Position numbers and translations under genes: made by a program. The notes below the pieces were generated by a model. It did no database searches and had not been told where the DNA came from. It worked only from the letters and a program-made list of their open reading frames with translations. From CAZQGO01 sp964593065 (GTDB lineage Bacteria; Oederibacteriota; JAAXVQ01), in the NCBI GenBank assembly GCA_964593065.1, contig CAZQGO010000006.1, positions 61,694-125,693 on the forward strand: DNA of 64,000 bases, read 5' to 3'. Of the stretch, positions 1 to 7,634 are shown one piece after another (within the stretch, counting starts at the first letter, position 1; every line of letters starts with the position of its first letter).

Positions 1-2
1 CG

Positions 3-389
3 GATTTCGCCTCCCAGATCGCGGCCATCGAAAAGGGGAAACGCGCACCGGTCGTGGAGGTGGGCAACTTGGACGTGGTGCGTGACATTGCCGACGTGCG
101 CGATATCGTCGCGGGCTACTGGATTCTGCTGGAAAAAGGACGCGCCGGTGAAGTCTACAACCTGGGGTCCGGCCGCGGCGTCCGGCTGCGGGACCTGCTC
201 CGGGCGATGCTGGCCCTCAGCCCGGCTGCCATCCGGGTGCGGGTCAGCCGCAGTAGAATCCGCACGGAGCGTCCCCGCAAGGTGGCCTCCATCGCCCGCG
301 TCCGCCGCCAAACCGGTTGGCGGCCCCGCATGCCCCTGGCCCGGACCCTGCGCGACATTCTGGAGGATTGGCGGGAGCGAGGCGCATGA
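3..389 (+). CDS. Sugar-nucleotide SDR (GDP-mannose dehydratase/reductase type), 3' end only
   Basis: Only the C-terminal 128 residues are in the window, because the gene enters from the left edge. The visible part has the pattern of GDP-mannose 4,6-dehydratases and GDP-4-keto-6-deoxymannose reductases: QIAAIE, then GNLDVVRDIADVRDIV, then GEVYNLGSG. This is the substrate-binding lobe of an extended short-chain dehydrogenase. The NAD(P)-binding Rossmann half and the catalytic Tyr/Lys lie outside the window, so dehydratase and reductase cannot be told apart. The stop overlaps the flippase start as ATGA, so the two are probably translationally coupled. The inferred role is making a 6-deoxyhexose nucleotide for the polysaccharide built by this locus. 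Confidence 0.8.
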   Translation, partial: DFASQIAAIEKGKRAPVVEVGNLDVVRDIADVRDIVAGYWILLEKGRAGEVYNLGSGRGVRLRDLLRAMLALSPAAIRVRVSRSRIRTERPRKVASIARVRRQTGWRPRMPLARTLRDILEDWRERGA

Positions 390-1858
390 TCCCCGCCTCC
401 GACGCACGGCCCGCCGGGCCGACCTTTCTGAGCATTTTTCGGCAGGTGTCCTTTTTTCAGTTGATCAATTCCGCCAGCGCTTTTCTGGTCAACATCCTTG
501 TTGCCCGGCTGATCGGGCCCCGGGCCTTCGGCAACTTCTTCTTCTATGTGTCCACCGCGATCGTGACCACCGTCCTGTTCGATTTCGGGTTGTCCCGGAC
601 CCTGTTGCGCTACAGCGCGTTTCATCAATCCCGGGGCGAAATCCGGGAGAAGCTTTGCTATTATTCGGCGGTCCTGCGCTTAAAGACCCTGCTCGGACTC
701 GCCCTGCTGGCCGCGGGCGTAGCCGCGGCCTGGGTCTGGGGGCGGGAATTGCGCTGGGAATTGAGCCTGGGGCTGCTGACCGGCTTCATTGTCAGTTACA
801 GCCAGTTCTTGTCCGCCGTGGCGCAAACCGAAGAGGACTATTCCGCCTACAACCTGGTGCTGTCCTTCAGCACCTTGCGTTTGTGCTTGATCGGGCTGCT
901 GGCCGCCGGCGGCCTGGTCCAGCTGGGGAATATTTACATTACATTTGTGGTGGCTCCGCTGCTCCTGGCCGCCATTCCCGGCTGGCGCTTGGGGCGGGAC
1001 CTGGCCCAGGCCGGCGGAGTGCCGGAACGGCATTTTTTCCGCAACCTGATTCTTTTCGGACGCTGGATGGTGTTGCTCGCCGTTTTGGAGACCGTGTACC
1101 AGCGCCTGGACGTGCTCCTGGTTCGCGGCCTGACCAACGCGGAACAGGCGGGGTATTATTCTGGCGCCCTGGCGTTCTTCGGCATCGTCTATATGCTGCC
1201 CACCTTTTCCGCGGTGCTGGTCTATCCCAAGTTCGTCAAGGCCATCGGGCAGGGAGACCGCGAGGCGCTTCGCTATTTCTACCGCCACTCCACGGATTTA
1301 ATGGCCTTCATCGCCATCCCCCTGGCCCTGGGGCTGTGGTCGGTCACTCCGGAACTGGTCCACAACGTCCTCGGCGCCAAATATCTCGCCTCCGCGCCCT
1401 TGTTCAAGTACATGGCGGTTTACTCGCTGATTCTGGGGGCCCATTTGAATTCTGGGGGCCTGTTCTTCGCGCACGACCGGCCGCAATGGGTGGTCCTCAT
1501 CACCTTGGCCGCCCTGCTCACGAACTTGTCCGCCAATTTATGGCTCATCCCGCGCCTGGGCATTGCCGGGGCCGGGATCGCCATTTGCCTGGCGGTGGGG
1601 GTCAGCCTGTTGCTGTCCTGGGGCCTGATCCGAAGGCAATTCGGCCTGCTGCCGGATTTGCGGCACCTGGGCGGCTACCTGCTGTTCGGAGGGCTCATGG
1701 CGGCGGGGGTCCGCCTCCTGCCGGGAGGCGGTTGGGGCGCGCTGGCGCTGAAAGTCGCATGCGGCGCCTCGGTCTACGCATTGTGCCTCTTAGGCGCGGA
1801 GCGCTGGCTGGGCCGCGGCTGGATTCCGCGTTCCCTGGCAAGCTTGGAGAGGACGTAA
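386..1858 (+). CDS. Wzx-type oligosaccharide flippase (copy 1)
   Basis: A 490-residue, very hydrophobic protein with about 12-14 predicted membrane helices. It opens with FFQLINSASAFLVNILVARL, typical of the polysaccharide-export branch of the MOP/MATE superfamily. Such proteins flip undecaprenyl-pyrophosphate-linked repeat units to the periplasmic face. The ATG at 386 overlaps the upstream stop; a longer in-frame reading from 317 would run into the SDR gene and is not needed. A GT2 gene follows one base after the stop. A second flippase lies at 24275-25711, so this locus probably exports more than one repeat unit. Substrate is unknown. Confidence 0.88.
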   Translation: MIPASDARPAGPTFLSIFRQVSFFQLINSASAFLVNILVARLIGPRAFGNFFFYVSTAIVTTVLFDFGLSRTLLRYSAFHQSRGEIREKLCYYSAVLRLKTLLGLALLAAGVAAAWVWGRELRWELSLGLLTGFIVSYSQFLSAVAQTEEDYSAYNLVLSFSTLRLCLIGLLAAGGLVQLGNIYITFVVAPLLLAAIPGWRLGRDLAQAGGVPERHFFRNLILFGRWMVLLAVLETVYQRLDVLLVRGLTNAEQAGYYSGALAFFGIVYMLPTFSAVLVYPKFVKAIGQGDREALRYFYRHSTDLMAFIAIPLALGLWSVTPELVHNVLGAKYLASAPLFKYMAVYSLILGAHLNSGGLFFAHDRPQWVVLITLAALLTNLSANLWLIPRLGIAGAGIAICLAVGVSLLLSWGLIRRQFGLLPDLRHLGGYLLFGGLMAAGVRLLPGGGWGALALKVACGASVYALCLLGAERWLGRGWIPRSLASLERT

Positions 1859-1859
1859 C

Positions 1860-2798
1860 GTGGAAACGCGCGTCTGGATGGTCACTTTAAGCTGGAACGG
1901 ACGGGCGGCGACCCTGGCCTGCCTGGAATCCATCGCCCGGCAGAGCCTGCAGCCGGAAGTCGTCCTGGTCATTGACAACGGCAGCAGCGACGGCCTGGAG
2001 GAACCGCTGCGGCGCCGTTTTCCGCACGTCCGCTATGTGCCCCTCCGGCATAACATCGGTTTTGCGGGGGGCATGAATTTGGGGATCCGCCAGGCCCTGG
2101 CCGCCGGCGCCGACTATGTTTTCACCACCAGCAACGCCACGATCTTCGACCCGCGCTGCCTTGCCTTTCTGGTTCGGGCTTTGGCGGACGCTCCCCGGGC
2201 CGCGGCCTGCGCTCCGAAAATATTCCTGGACCAGCCTCCCGGGCATATTTATTACCACGGCGGGTATTTTACCCGCGCGACCCTCAATCCGGCCCATCAG
2301 GATCAGTTCCGCCCGGACCCCGCGCCGGAAGAGGCCGCCCCCCGGGAAACGGACTTCCTAAACGGGTGTTCTCCCCTGTACCGCTGCTCGGCCTTGCGGC
2401 AGGCCGGAGGATACGACGCCTCGTTCACCGCCTACTTTGAAGATGCGGATCTTTCCCTGCGGCTGCGCCGCGCCGGCTGGCAGCTGCTGGTTTCGCCCCA
2501 AGCGCGGGCCACCCACAAGGAAAGCACCTCCTATCGCGTCAACGCGGGCAAGGCCATGCGTGGCAAGGTCAGCCCGGCCAAATGGTTCCTCATGACGCGG
2601 AACCGGCTGTGGCTGCTGCGCAAGCATGGCACACCGTGGCAGCGTATGCTCGGATTCGGTTTTGTGCTCTGCAGCCGCTTGGGCCTGGTTCCTCTGCAGG
2701 TCCTGCGCGGCCGGCCGCGCAAAGCCGGGGCCGTGTTGCGGGGGCTGGGGGCGGGAATGTTTTCGCGCCTGCGGCCGGATACGGATGTGGCGGCCTGA
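1860..2798 (+). CDS. GT2 family glycosyltransferase, altered DxD-like motif
   Basis: A 312-residue GT2 enzyme of the rhamnosyltransferase/WcaA type, with a GTG start one base after the flippase stop. DNGSSDG at residues 39-45 is the nucleotide-binding motif; NIGFAGGMNLGI follows, and FEDADLSLRLRRAGW is the acceptor-side ED motif. In relatives the metal-binding segment usually reads like NNDT. Here it reads SNATIFDP, so the expected Asp is Ala. Either metal binding differs or the enzyme is impaired. The C-terminal 100 residues include a hydrophobic stretch that may sit on the membrane. It is the last gene before a strong promoter and leader RNA. Confidence 0.85.
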   Translation: METRVWMVTLSWNGRAATLACLESIARQSLQPEVVLVIDNGSSDGLEEPLRRRFPHVRYVPLRHNIGFAGGMNLGIRQALAAGADYVFTTSNATIFDPRCLAFLVRALADAPRAAACAPKIFLDQPPGHIYYHGGYFTRATLNPAHQDQFRPDPAPEEAAPRETDFLNGCSPLYRCSALRQAGGYDASFTAYFEDADLSLRLRRAGWQLLVSPQARATHKESTSYRVNAGKAMRGKVSPAKWFLMTRNRLWLLRKHGTPWQRMLGFGFVLCSRLGLVPLQVLRGRPRKAGAVLRGLGAGMFSRLRPDTDVAA

Positions 2799-2834
2799 CG
2801 GGTCTAGGGAAAACGGCTTGAAAAATAAACCTTT

Positions 2835-2864
2835 TTGACATTTTCCCGAAGTTGGGTATATAAT
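2835..2864 (+). promoter_or_regulatory. Consensus sigma-70 promoter for the DUF4330 operon
   Basis: TTGACA at 2835-2840 and TATAAT at 2859-2864 are both perfect matches, with an 18-base spacer. The predicted start is near 2871, the first base of the conserved RNA element. It lies 37 bases after the GT2 stop and is the clearest promoter in the polysaccharide locus. Confidence 0.85.
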
Positions 2865-2870
2865 GCTGCC

Positions 2871-2993
2871 GCCTCATCAAGATGATGAGGCGGGGGTTCG
2901 GGGGCGGTGAAGCCCTCGAATAAAGTAGGAAGGAAAGCAGGACGCATCGGCGTCCGCGTCAGGGGAACCTGTGGTTCCCCTGAAGGCTCCTAC
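2871..2993 (+). ncRNA. Structured leader-like RNA element, copy A, upstream of DUF4330
   Basis: Hairpin 1 pairs 2871-2878 (GCCTCATC) with 2884-2891. Hairpin 2 pairs 2898-2905 (TCGGGGGC) with 2912-2919 around a GGTGAA loop, with one G-U pair where copy B has G-C. The 29 bases at 2923-2951 are identical in copy B (26803-26831). A 10-bp perfect hairpin (2960-2969/2973-2982) follows. A 20-base 3' box at 2973-2992 matches copy B at 19 of 20. GTAGGA (2925-2930) could pair with TCCTAC (2988-2993) to close a long-range stem. It sits between a consensus promoter and a DUF4330 gene. I recognise no RNA family. A cis-regulatory leader is the best inference. Confidence 0.7.
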
Positions 2994-3034
2994 GCGTGCG
3001 GGTGTTCGACCAACCTATTTCGAGGTGCAGGGCC

Positions 3035-3547
3035 ATGGCATGGATGGACGAGAAGGGCAGATTGTTCGGTTTCATCAATATTTTCGACCTGCTGGTCCTG
3101 TTGCTGGTCGTCGCGGGCGTTGCCCTGTTGTTCAAGGCCATGATCGACAGGCCGAAACAGGTCGGCCTCATCCGGGAAATCACGGTGGAGGCCGGCGACC
3201 TCAAACCCGAGATCGCCGAAAATATCCAGGCCGGCGACCTGGTGTATAACCCGAAATATATCCGAAACGGTCCCATCGCCGAGGTGACGGAAATCCTGGA
3301 CAAACAACCGGCCTTGAAGATCACCGTCGACCAGATGGGAAACCAGGTTTTGAGCCGGAACCCCGTGAACAAGGACGTCAAATTCGCGCTGCGTTTCGTT
3401 GAACCCGTGGAAGTCCGCCCGACCAAAATGCTGTTTCACCAGCGTCCGCTGTCGGTCCGCGTCGGGGACGAGTTCACCGTCATGAATCACAAGTACTCCC
3501 TGGACGTGCAGGTGGTTTCCCAGAAGTTGCTGCCCGTCGCGCCATGA
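3035..3547 (+). CDS. DUF4330 membrane-anchored protein (copy 1)
   Basis: A 170-residue protein that I recognise as DUF4330. A short cytoplasmic start (MAWMDEKGRLFGFINIFD) precedes one membrane helix at about residues 16-33. The rest is a soluble, probably extracytoplasmic domain with repeated beta-type segments (REITVEAGDL, GDLVYNPKYI, NPVNKDVKFALRF). ATG 3035 is chosen because GAGGTG lies 8 bases upstream; earlier in-frame codons overlap the RNA element's downstream flank. The function of DUF4330 is not known to me. Its place behind a dedicated promoter and leader RNA, next to polymerase and flippase genes, suggests a role in polysaccharide assembly or its control. A diverged paralogue is at 27068-27556. 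Confidence 0.8.
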   Translation: MAWMDEKGRLFGFINIFDLLVLLLVVAGVALLFKAMIDRPKQVGLIREITVEAGDLKPEIAENIQAGDLVYNPKYIRNGPIAEVTEILDKQPALKITVDQMGNQVLSRNPVNKDVKFALRFVEPVEVRPTKMLFHQRPLSVRVGDEFTVMNHKYSLDVQVVSQKLLPVAP

Positions 3548-4062
3548 ACCCCGGTCCAACCCGGCCGGACCGGCTGGCGCACAGCCGGGCGCTGGCCTGG
3601 ATATCGCGTCTGTCTCCGGCCTGGGCAGCCAGCGGCCTGCGGCGCCGGCTGTGGCGCACCGCCGCCTGGGGGCGGTCCAGCGGAGTGGGGCGGGCCCTGT
3701 GCTCCCGGCCGGGAGCCGTTGATCCCCTGCCTTTCAGCTGCCTGTACACCCGCGTGATTTCCGCCGTCGCCTGGTTTAACTCGCAATGGATCCGCTCCGG
3801 GTTCCGGTTGGCGGTTGCCAGGGCTCAAGCCACGGATTTCTTCGCCTGCCTGTTCCTGGCCGTCGCCGCCGCGGACCTGGCCTGGAGCGCCGTTCACGGG
3901 TCCGCTGGCCGGGACTCCGCGTTTTTTCTCGGCATGGACGGCCTGTTCCTGGCCGTGGGCGTCCTGGCTCTGTTCGCTCCCAGACCCTGGCGCGCGGCCT
4001 GGGAGAACAGCGGCAGCCGCCGTGCGTTGCGGCGCTTGGACACCTGGCTGGTCGAAATGTAA
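3544..4062 (+). CDS. Small membrane protein of unknown function
   Basis: A 172-residue protein that I do not recognise. The first 90 residues are basic and Arg/Ala/Ser-rich, with no clear domain. Two hydrophobic segments follow at about residues 96-116 and 124-146, and the tail is short and basic. Its ATG overlaps the DUF4330 stop by four bases, so the two are probably translated together and may work together. The second module has no equivalent: there the DUF4330 gene is followed directly by a polymerase gene. The composition matches its neighbours, so there is no sign of recent transfer. Confidence 0.6.
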   Translation: MNPGPTRPDRLAHSRALAWISRLSPAWAASGLRRRLWRTAAWGRSSGVGRALCSRPGAVDPLPFSCLYTRVISAVAWFNSQWIRSGFRLAVARAQATDFFACLFLAVAAADLAWSAVHGSAGRDSAFFLGMDGLFLAVGVLALFAPRPWRAAWENSGSRRALRRLDTWLVEM

Positions 4063-4075
4063 GGAGGGACTCCGC

Positions 4076-5038
4076 TTGGACTTTTGGCAGAAGCGCACCG
4101 TGTTGGTGACCGGTGGGGCGGGATTTCTGGGTTCCTACGTTACGGAAAAACTCCGGCAACGGAACGTGGGCCGTTTGGTCGTCCCCTTGGTCGAAGAATA
4201 TGATTTGCGGCGCGAGGAAAACATCGTCCGCCTCTTGCGGCAACACCGGCCCCAGGTCATCATCCACTTGGCGGCCGTGGTCGGCGGGATCGGCGCCAAC
4301 CGCGCCAACCCGGGAAAATATTTCTACGACAACCTCATCATGGGCGTGCAGCTCATGGAACAGGCGCGTCTGCACCAGGTCGAAAAATTCACGGCCCTGG
4401 GCACCATCTGCGCCTATCCCAAACACACGCCCGTGCCGTTCCGAGAGCAGGATTTGTGGAACGGCTACCCGGAGGAAACCAACGCCCCCTACGGCCTGGC
4501 CAAAAAAATGATGCTGGTCCAGTCGCAGGCCTACCGGCAGCAGTACGGTTTTCATTCCATTTTTCTGCTTCCGGTCAATCTCTACGGCCCCCGCGACAAT
4601 TTCAATCCCGAAACCTCGCACGTCATTCCCGCCTTGATCCGCAAGTGTCTTGAGGCGGCCGAGCGCGGGGAGCGGGAAATCGTCGTTTGGGGGGACGGTT
4701 CCCCGACCCGCGAATTTCTGTACGCCGGGGATGCGGCCGAGGGCATCCTGCTGGCCAGCGAAAAATACGACGCCAGCGAACCCGTCAACCTGGGTTCGGG
4801 CCAGGAGATTTCCATCCGCGACCTGGCCACGCTCATCGCCCGGGAAGTCGGATTCTCCGGGGATATCCGCTGGGACACGGATAAACCCAACGGCCAGCCG
4901 CGCCGCTGCCTGGACATCTCCCGCGCCCGGGAGGCTTTCGGGTTCGTGGCCCGAAAGCCCTTCCCGGAGGGCTTGCGGGAAACCATCGCCTGGTACCGCC
5001 AAGCCCGCGGCGGGTCCGGAGGCCGCGGAAGCGGGTGA
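4076..5038 (+). CDS. GDP-L-fucose synthase-like SDR
   Basis: A 320-residue extended SDR. TGGAGFLGS near the N-terminus binds NADP. HLAAVVGGIGANRANPGKYF and the catalytic YGLAKK are hallmarks of GDP-4-keto-6-deoxymannose epimerase/reductase, which makes GDP-L-fucose; later come LYGPRDNF and GDGSPTREFLYAGDAAEG. Start: TTG 4076 has AAGGAGGG 8 bases upstream at 4061-4067 and gives the normal family length; longer in-frame starts overlap the preceding gene. With the 6-deoxyhexose SDR at the left edge it suggests a GDP-fucose or related sugar in the polymer. The stop overlaps the next gene's GTG. Confidence 0.85.
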   Translation: MDFWQKRTVLVTGGAGFLGSYVTEKLRQRNVGRLVVPLVEEYDLRREENIVRLLRQHRPQVIIHLAAVVGGIGANRANPGKYFYDNLIMGVQLMEQARLHQVEKFTALGTICAYPKHTPVPFREQDLWNGYPEETNAPYGLAKKMMLVQSQAYRQQYGFHSIFLLPVNLYGPRDNFNPETSHVIPALIRKCLEAAERGEREIVVWGDGSPTREFLYAGDAAEGILLASEKYDASEPVNLGSGQEISIRDLATLIAREVGFSGDIRWDTDKPNGQPRRCLDISRAREAFGFVARKPFPEGLRETIAWYRQARGGSGGRGSG

Positions 5039-6513
5039 AGAGGATGTTGACCTTGCCTGACATGAACCGCGCCACCTGGCCCCTCCAGCTGATGTTCGCG
5101 CTCCTGGGGACGGCGGCCGTGGTCCTGGCCGCCTGGCTGGTGGAACGCGACGCGGTTTTTACCTGGGGAGTATACCTCCTACCGCTGCTGGCCGCCGTCC
5201 TGGCCGCACTGCTCTTCAAGCCCCGCCTGCTGCTCTACGTCCTGCTGCTCTTTCCGTTGCTGGTGGCGGAGGTCTCCAACGACACCCTGTTCGCCTCCAG
5301 CCGCACGCCGGTTTACGCCTACAAGCTTTTTGGCCTGGCGAATGTCTATGATTTTCTTTTTTTTGCGCTGGTGGCCGTCTGGCTGCTGGGCCGCATCCGG
5401 GACCGGCGGCTGCGTTTTGACCGCCCCTTCGACCTGCCGCTTCTGGGATTTCTCGCGGTCACGACCGTAGCCCTCGTTTCCGGGCTCTTGTTTCATTTCG
5501 AGGAGCGGCGGCTGATCTTTTTCGAATTCATCAACATCACACGCTTTGCCTGGATTTATTTCCTGACCCTGGACCTGTTCCTCGACCTGAAGGATTACCG
5601 GCGCCTGTTGAAGTTCTGGTTTCTCTGCGCCGCCGCGGTCGGTTTCATGGGCCTGTTCCGCTTCCTGTCGGGCGCGGGGGTGGACCTGTACGGCGAAGGG
5701 CATAACCTGATTTTCGTGGACCCGGGCTTCAACGCCCTGCTGCTCACGGGCGTGCTGGCGGTCGTGGGGCTCTGGGGTGTGCGCAGCCGCGGGGGGGTCG
5801 CCTGGCGGTACTGGCTGCTGCTGTTGCCGGCCTTGGTCAGCCTGATCTTTTCCTACCGCCGCGGCATCTGGCTCGGCACGCTGACCGGCGCGGCGCTTCT
5901 GTGGCTCCTGGCCAAGAGCGGGGATCGCTGGAAGGTGGCGTTGAATACCGCCATGCTGACCCTGCTGGCCGTCCTGTTTATCTTCTCCCTCCAGCCCTTT
6001 CAGCCGAAGGTGGCCAAGTCCTTGGAATACGGCCTCACCCGCGTCCAATCCATCAGCGAACTGGAAACCGACGCATCCAACATTTACCGTGTGGTGGACA
6101 TGCAAAATGCCTGGGAATCCATCCGGCATTATCCCCTGCTGGGCCTGGGCCTGGGGGGCTACTACGCGATCCTGTACGGGCACGAAAGTAATCACGCCTA
6201 CCGGGTGGCGAAATTGAACAACGTGTCCCACAACACCTACCTCTTTTTATGGATGAAGATGGGGCTCTTTTCCCTGGCCTGTTTCCTCTGGCTCATGATC
6301 GCCGCGGTGCGCCTGGGCTGCCACGGCCTGCAGGGGTCCTGGTCCGGGTTCCAGCGCCAGGCCGGAGCGTTTTCGCTGTCGCTGCTCGTGACTTTCCTGC
6401 TTGTCCTGGTGACCGGACCGCTGCTGCTCTACTCTGCCGGCGCCGTGATCTTCGGCGCCAACTTGGCTTTCCTGACACGCTTGGCGGCGGAGCCGGGCGG
6501 CGGGGAGGCCTGA
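5035..6513 (+). CDS. O-antigen ligase/polymerase family membrane protein (copy 1)
   Basis: A protein of up to 492 residues with about 12 membrane helices. The large periplasmic loop typical of Wzy/WaaL proteins has the pattern HYPLLGLGLGGYY and VSHNTYLFLWMKMGL, which carries the conserved H-N motif. It either polymerises repeat units or ligates the polymer to its acceptor; sequence cannot separate these roles. GTG 5035 overlaps the previous stop; ATG 5044 and ATG 5062 are in-frame alternatives giving slightly shorter N-termini. Other members of this family are at 21254 and 27553. Confidence 0.85.
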   Translation: MKRMLTLPDMNRATWPLQLMFALLGTAAVVLAAWLVERDAVFTWGVYLLPLLAAVLAALLFKPRLLLYVLLLFPLLVAEVSNDTLFASSRTPVYAYKLFGLANVYDFLFFALVAVWLLGRIRDRRLRFDRPFDLPLLGFLAVTTVALVSGLLFHFEERRLIFFEFINITRFAWIYFLTLDLFLDLKDYRRLLKFWFLCAAAVGFMGLFRFLSGAGVDLYGEGHNLIFVDPGFNALLLTGVLAVVGLWGVRSRGGVAWRYWLLLLPALVSLIFSYRRGIWLGTLTGAALLWLLAKSGDRWKVALNTAMLTLLAVLFIFSLQPFQPKVAKSLEYGLTRVQSISELETDASNIYRVVDMQNAWESIRHYPLLGLGLGGYYAILYGHESNHAYRVAKLNNVSHNTYLFLWMKMGLFSLACFLWLMIAAVRLGCHGLQGSWSGFQRQAGAFSLSLLVTFLLVLVTGPLLLYSAGAVIFGANLAFLTRLAAEPGGGEA

Positions 6514-6514
6514 C

Positions 6515-7627
6515 GTGCGGGTGGCCATTGACGCCCAGGTCCTGCCGGGGCAGGGGGGCGTGGGGGAGTACACCCTGGGCCTGGTGGGGGAATTGTTGCG
6601 GCAGCCGGAGCATGAATACATTCTTTTCACCACCGAGCTCACGCGCCGGCGTCTCGGAGACCGGCTGCGCAACGCCTACGCGGTCATCCCCTCGAACCAT
6701 TCGCCGGTGTCTCCGGCGTGGCTGGTCCACTCCCTGCCGCGCTGGCTCACGCGCCTCAAGGCCCGGGTGCATCACGGCCCGGCTTTTCTCCTGCCGCGAA
6801 AAAAAGTCTGCCCGTACATCGCCACGGTGCATGACATGATTTACCGGCTGTTTCCGGGAACCATGACCTGGAGGCGCCGGCTGTTCTGGCGTCTGTTCAT
6901 GCCCAATACCTGGCGTCGCGCCGATTCCATCTTCGCCGACTCGGACAGCACGCGGCAGGACATCCTCCGCCTGACGCGTTTTCCCGCCGAGCGGATCACG
7001 GTTCTTCCGGCGGCCGTGGCCGGCATGTTCAACCCCAAGGCCGCGGCCGGGGAAATGGGCGCCCTGCGGGCGCGTTACGGAGTGGGTGAAAATTACTTTT
7101 TATTCGTGGGCACGCTGGAACCCCGAAAGAACCTGGGGCTGGTCTTGGCCGCCTTCCGCCGCTACCGCGAGCGCGGCGGGCGGCGGGATCTGGTGATCGC
7201 GGGTCCGCCGGGCTGGAAAGAGACGGGCATCTTTCAAACCGTGCGGCAGGCGGATTTCGCGGGGCACGTGCATTTGACCGGCTGGATCGATCCGCCCGAC
7301 CTGCCGGCGCTCTACCGCCAGGCCTTGGGTTTCCTGTTTCCCTCCCGCTATGAAGGTTTCGGCATTCCGGTCCTGGAAGCCATGTCCTGCGGCACGCCGG
7401 TGATCGCCACGCGCGTGTCCTCCCTGCCCGAGGTCGGCCAGGATGCGGCCCTGTACCTGGAGTCTGAGGATGCCGGGGAATTGGCCGGACTCATGCAAAG
7501 GCTGGAGGAGGATTCCGGCCTGCGGGAACAATGCCGCCAGCTGGGCGTGCGGCGGGCCAAGAAATTTTCCTGGCAGCGGACGGCGCAGCAGGCGGCCGCG
7601 GCCTACGCGGCCCTCGGCGGGGGCTGA
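6515..7627 (+). CDS. GT4 family glycosyltransferase
   Basis: A 370-residue GT-B fold enzyme. The N-terminal acceptor domain begins VRVAIDAQVLPGQGGVGEYT. The C-terminal donor domain starts near residue 190 with YFLFVGTLEPRKNLGLVLAA. FPSRYEGFGIPVLEAMSCGT carries the EGFGxxxxE donor-binding signature of retaining GT4 enzymes. The GTG start follows the polymerase stop by one base. Cytosolic or peripheral; it adds one sugar to the lipid-linked repeat unit. Donor and acceptor cannot be read from the sequence. Confidence 0.88.
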   Translation: MRVAIDAQVLPGQGGVGEYTLGLVGELLRQPEHEYILFTTELTRRRLGDRLRNAYAVIPSNHSPVSPAWLVHSLPRWLTRLKARVHHGPAFLLPRKKVCPYIATVHDMIYRLFPGTMTWRRRLFWRLFMPNTWRRADSIFADSDSTRQDILRLTRFPAERITVLPAAVAGMFNPKAAAGEMGALRARYGVGENYFLFVGTLEPRKNLGLVLAAFRRYRERGGRRDLVIAGPPGWKETGIFQTVRQADFAGHVHLTGWIDPPDLPALYRQALGFLFPSRYEGFGIPVLEAMSCGTPVIATRVSSLPEVGQDAALYLESEDAGELAGLMQRLEEDSGLREQCRQLGVRRAKKFSWQRTAQQAAAAYAALGGG

Positions 7628-7634
7628 GGCCGCC

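Noticed and set aside
2898..2951. Possible JUMPstart/ops element or c-di-GMP/c-di-AMP riboswitch
   Set aside because: GGCGGTGAAG only loosely resembles ops, and GGACGCATCGG and the GGTGAA loop only loosely resemble GEMM and ydaO parts. The full conserved cores of those families are not present, so I call it an unassigned RNA element.
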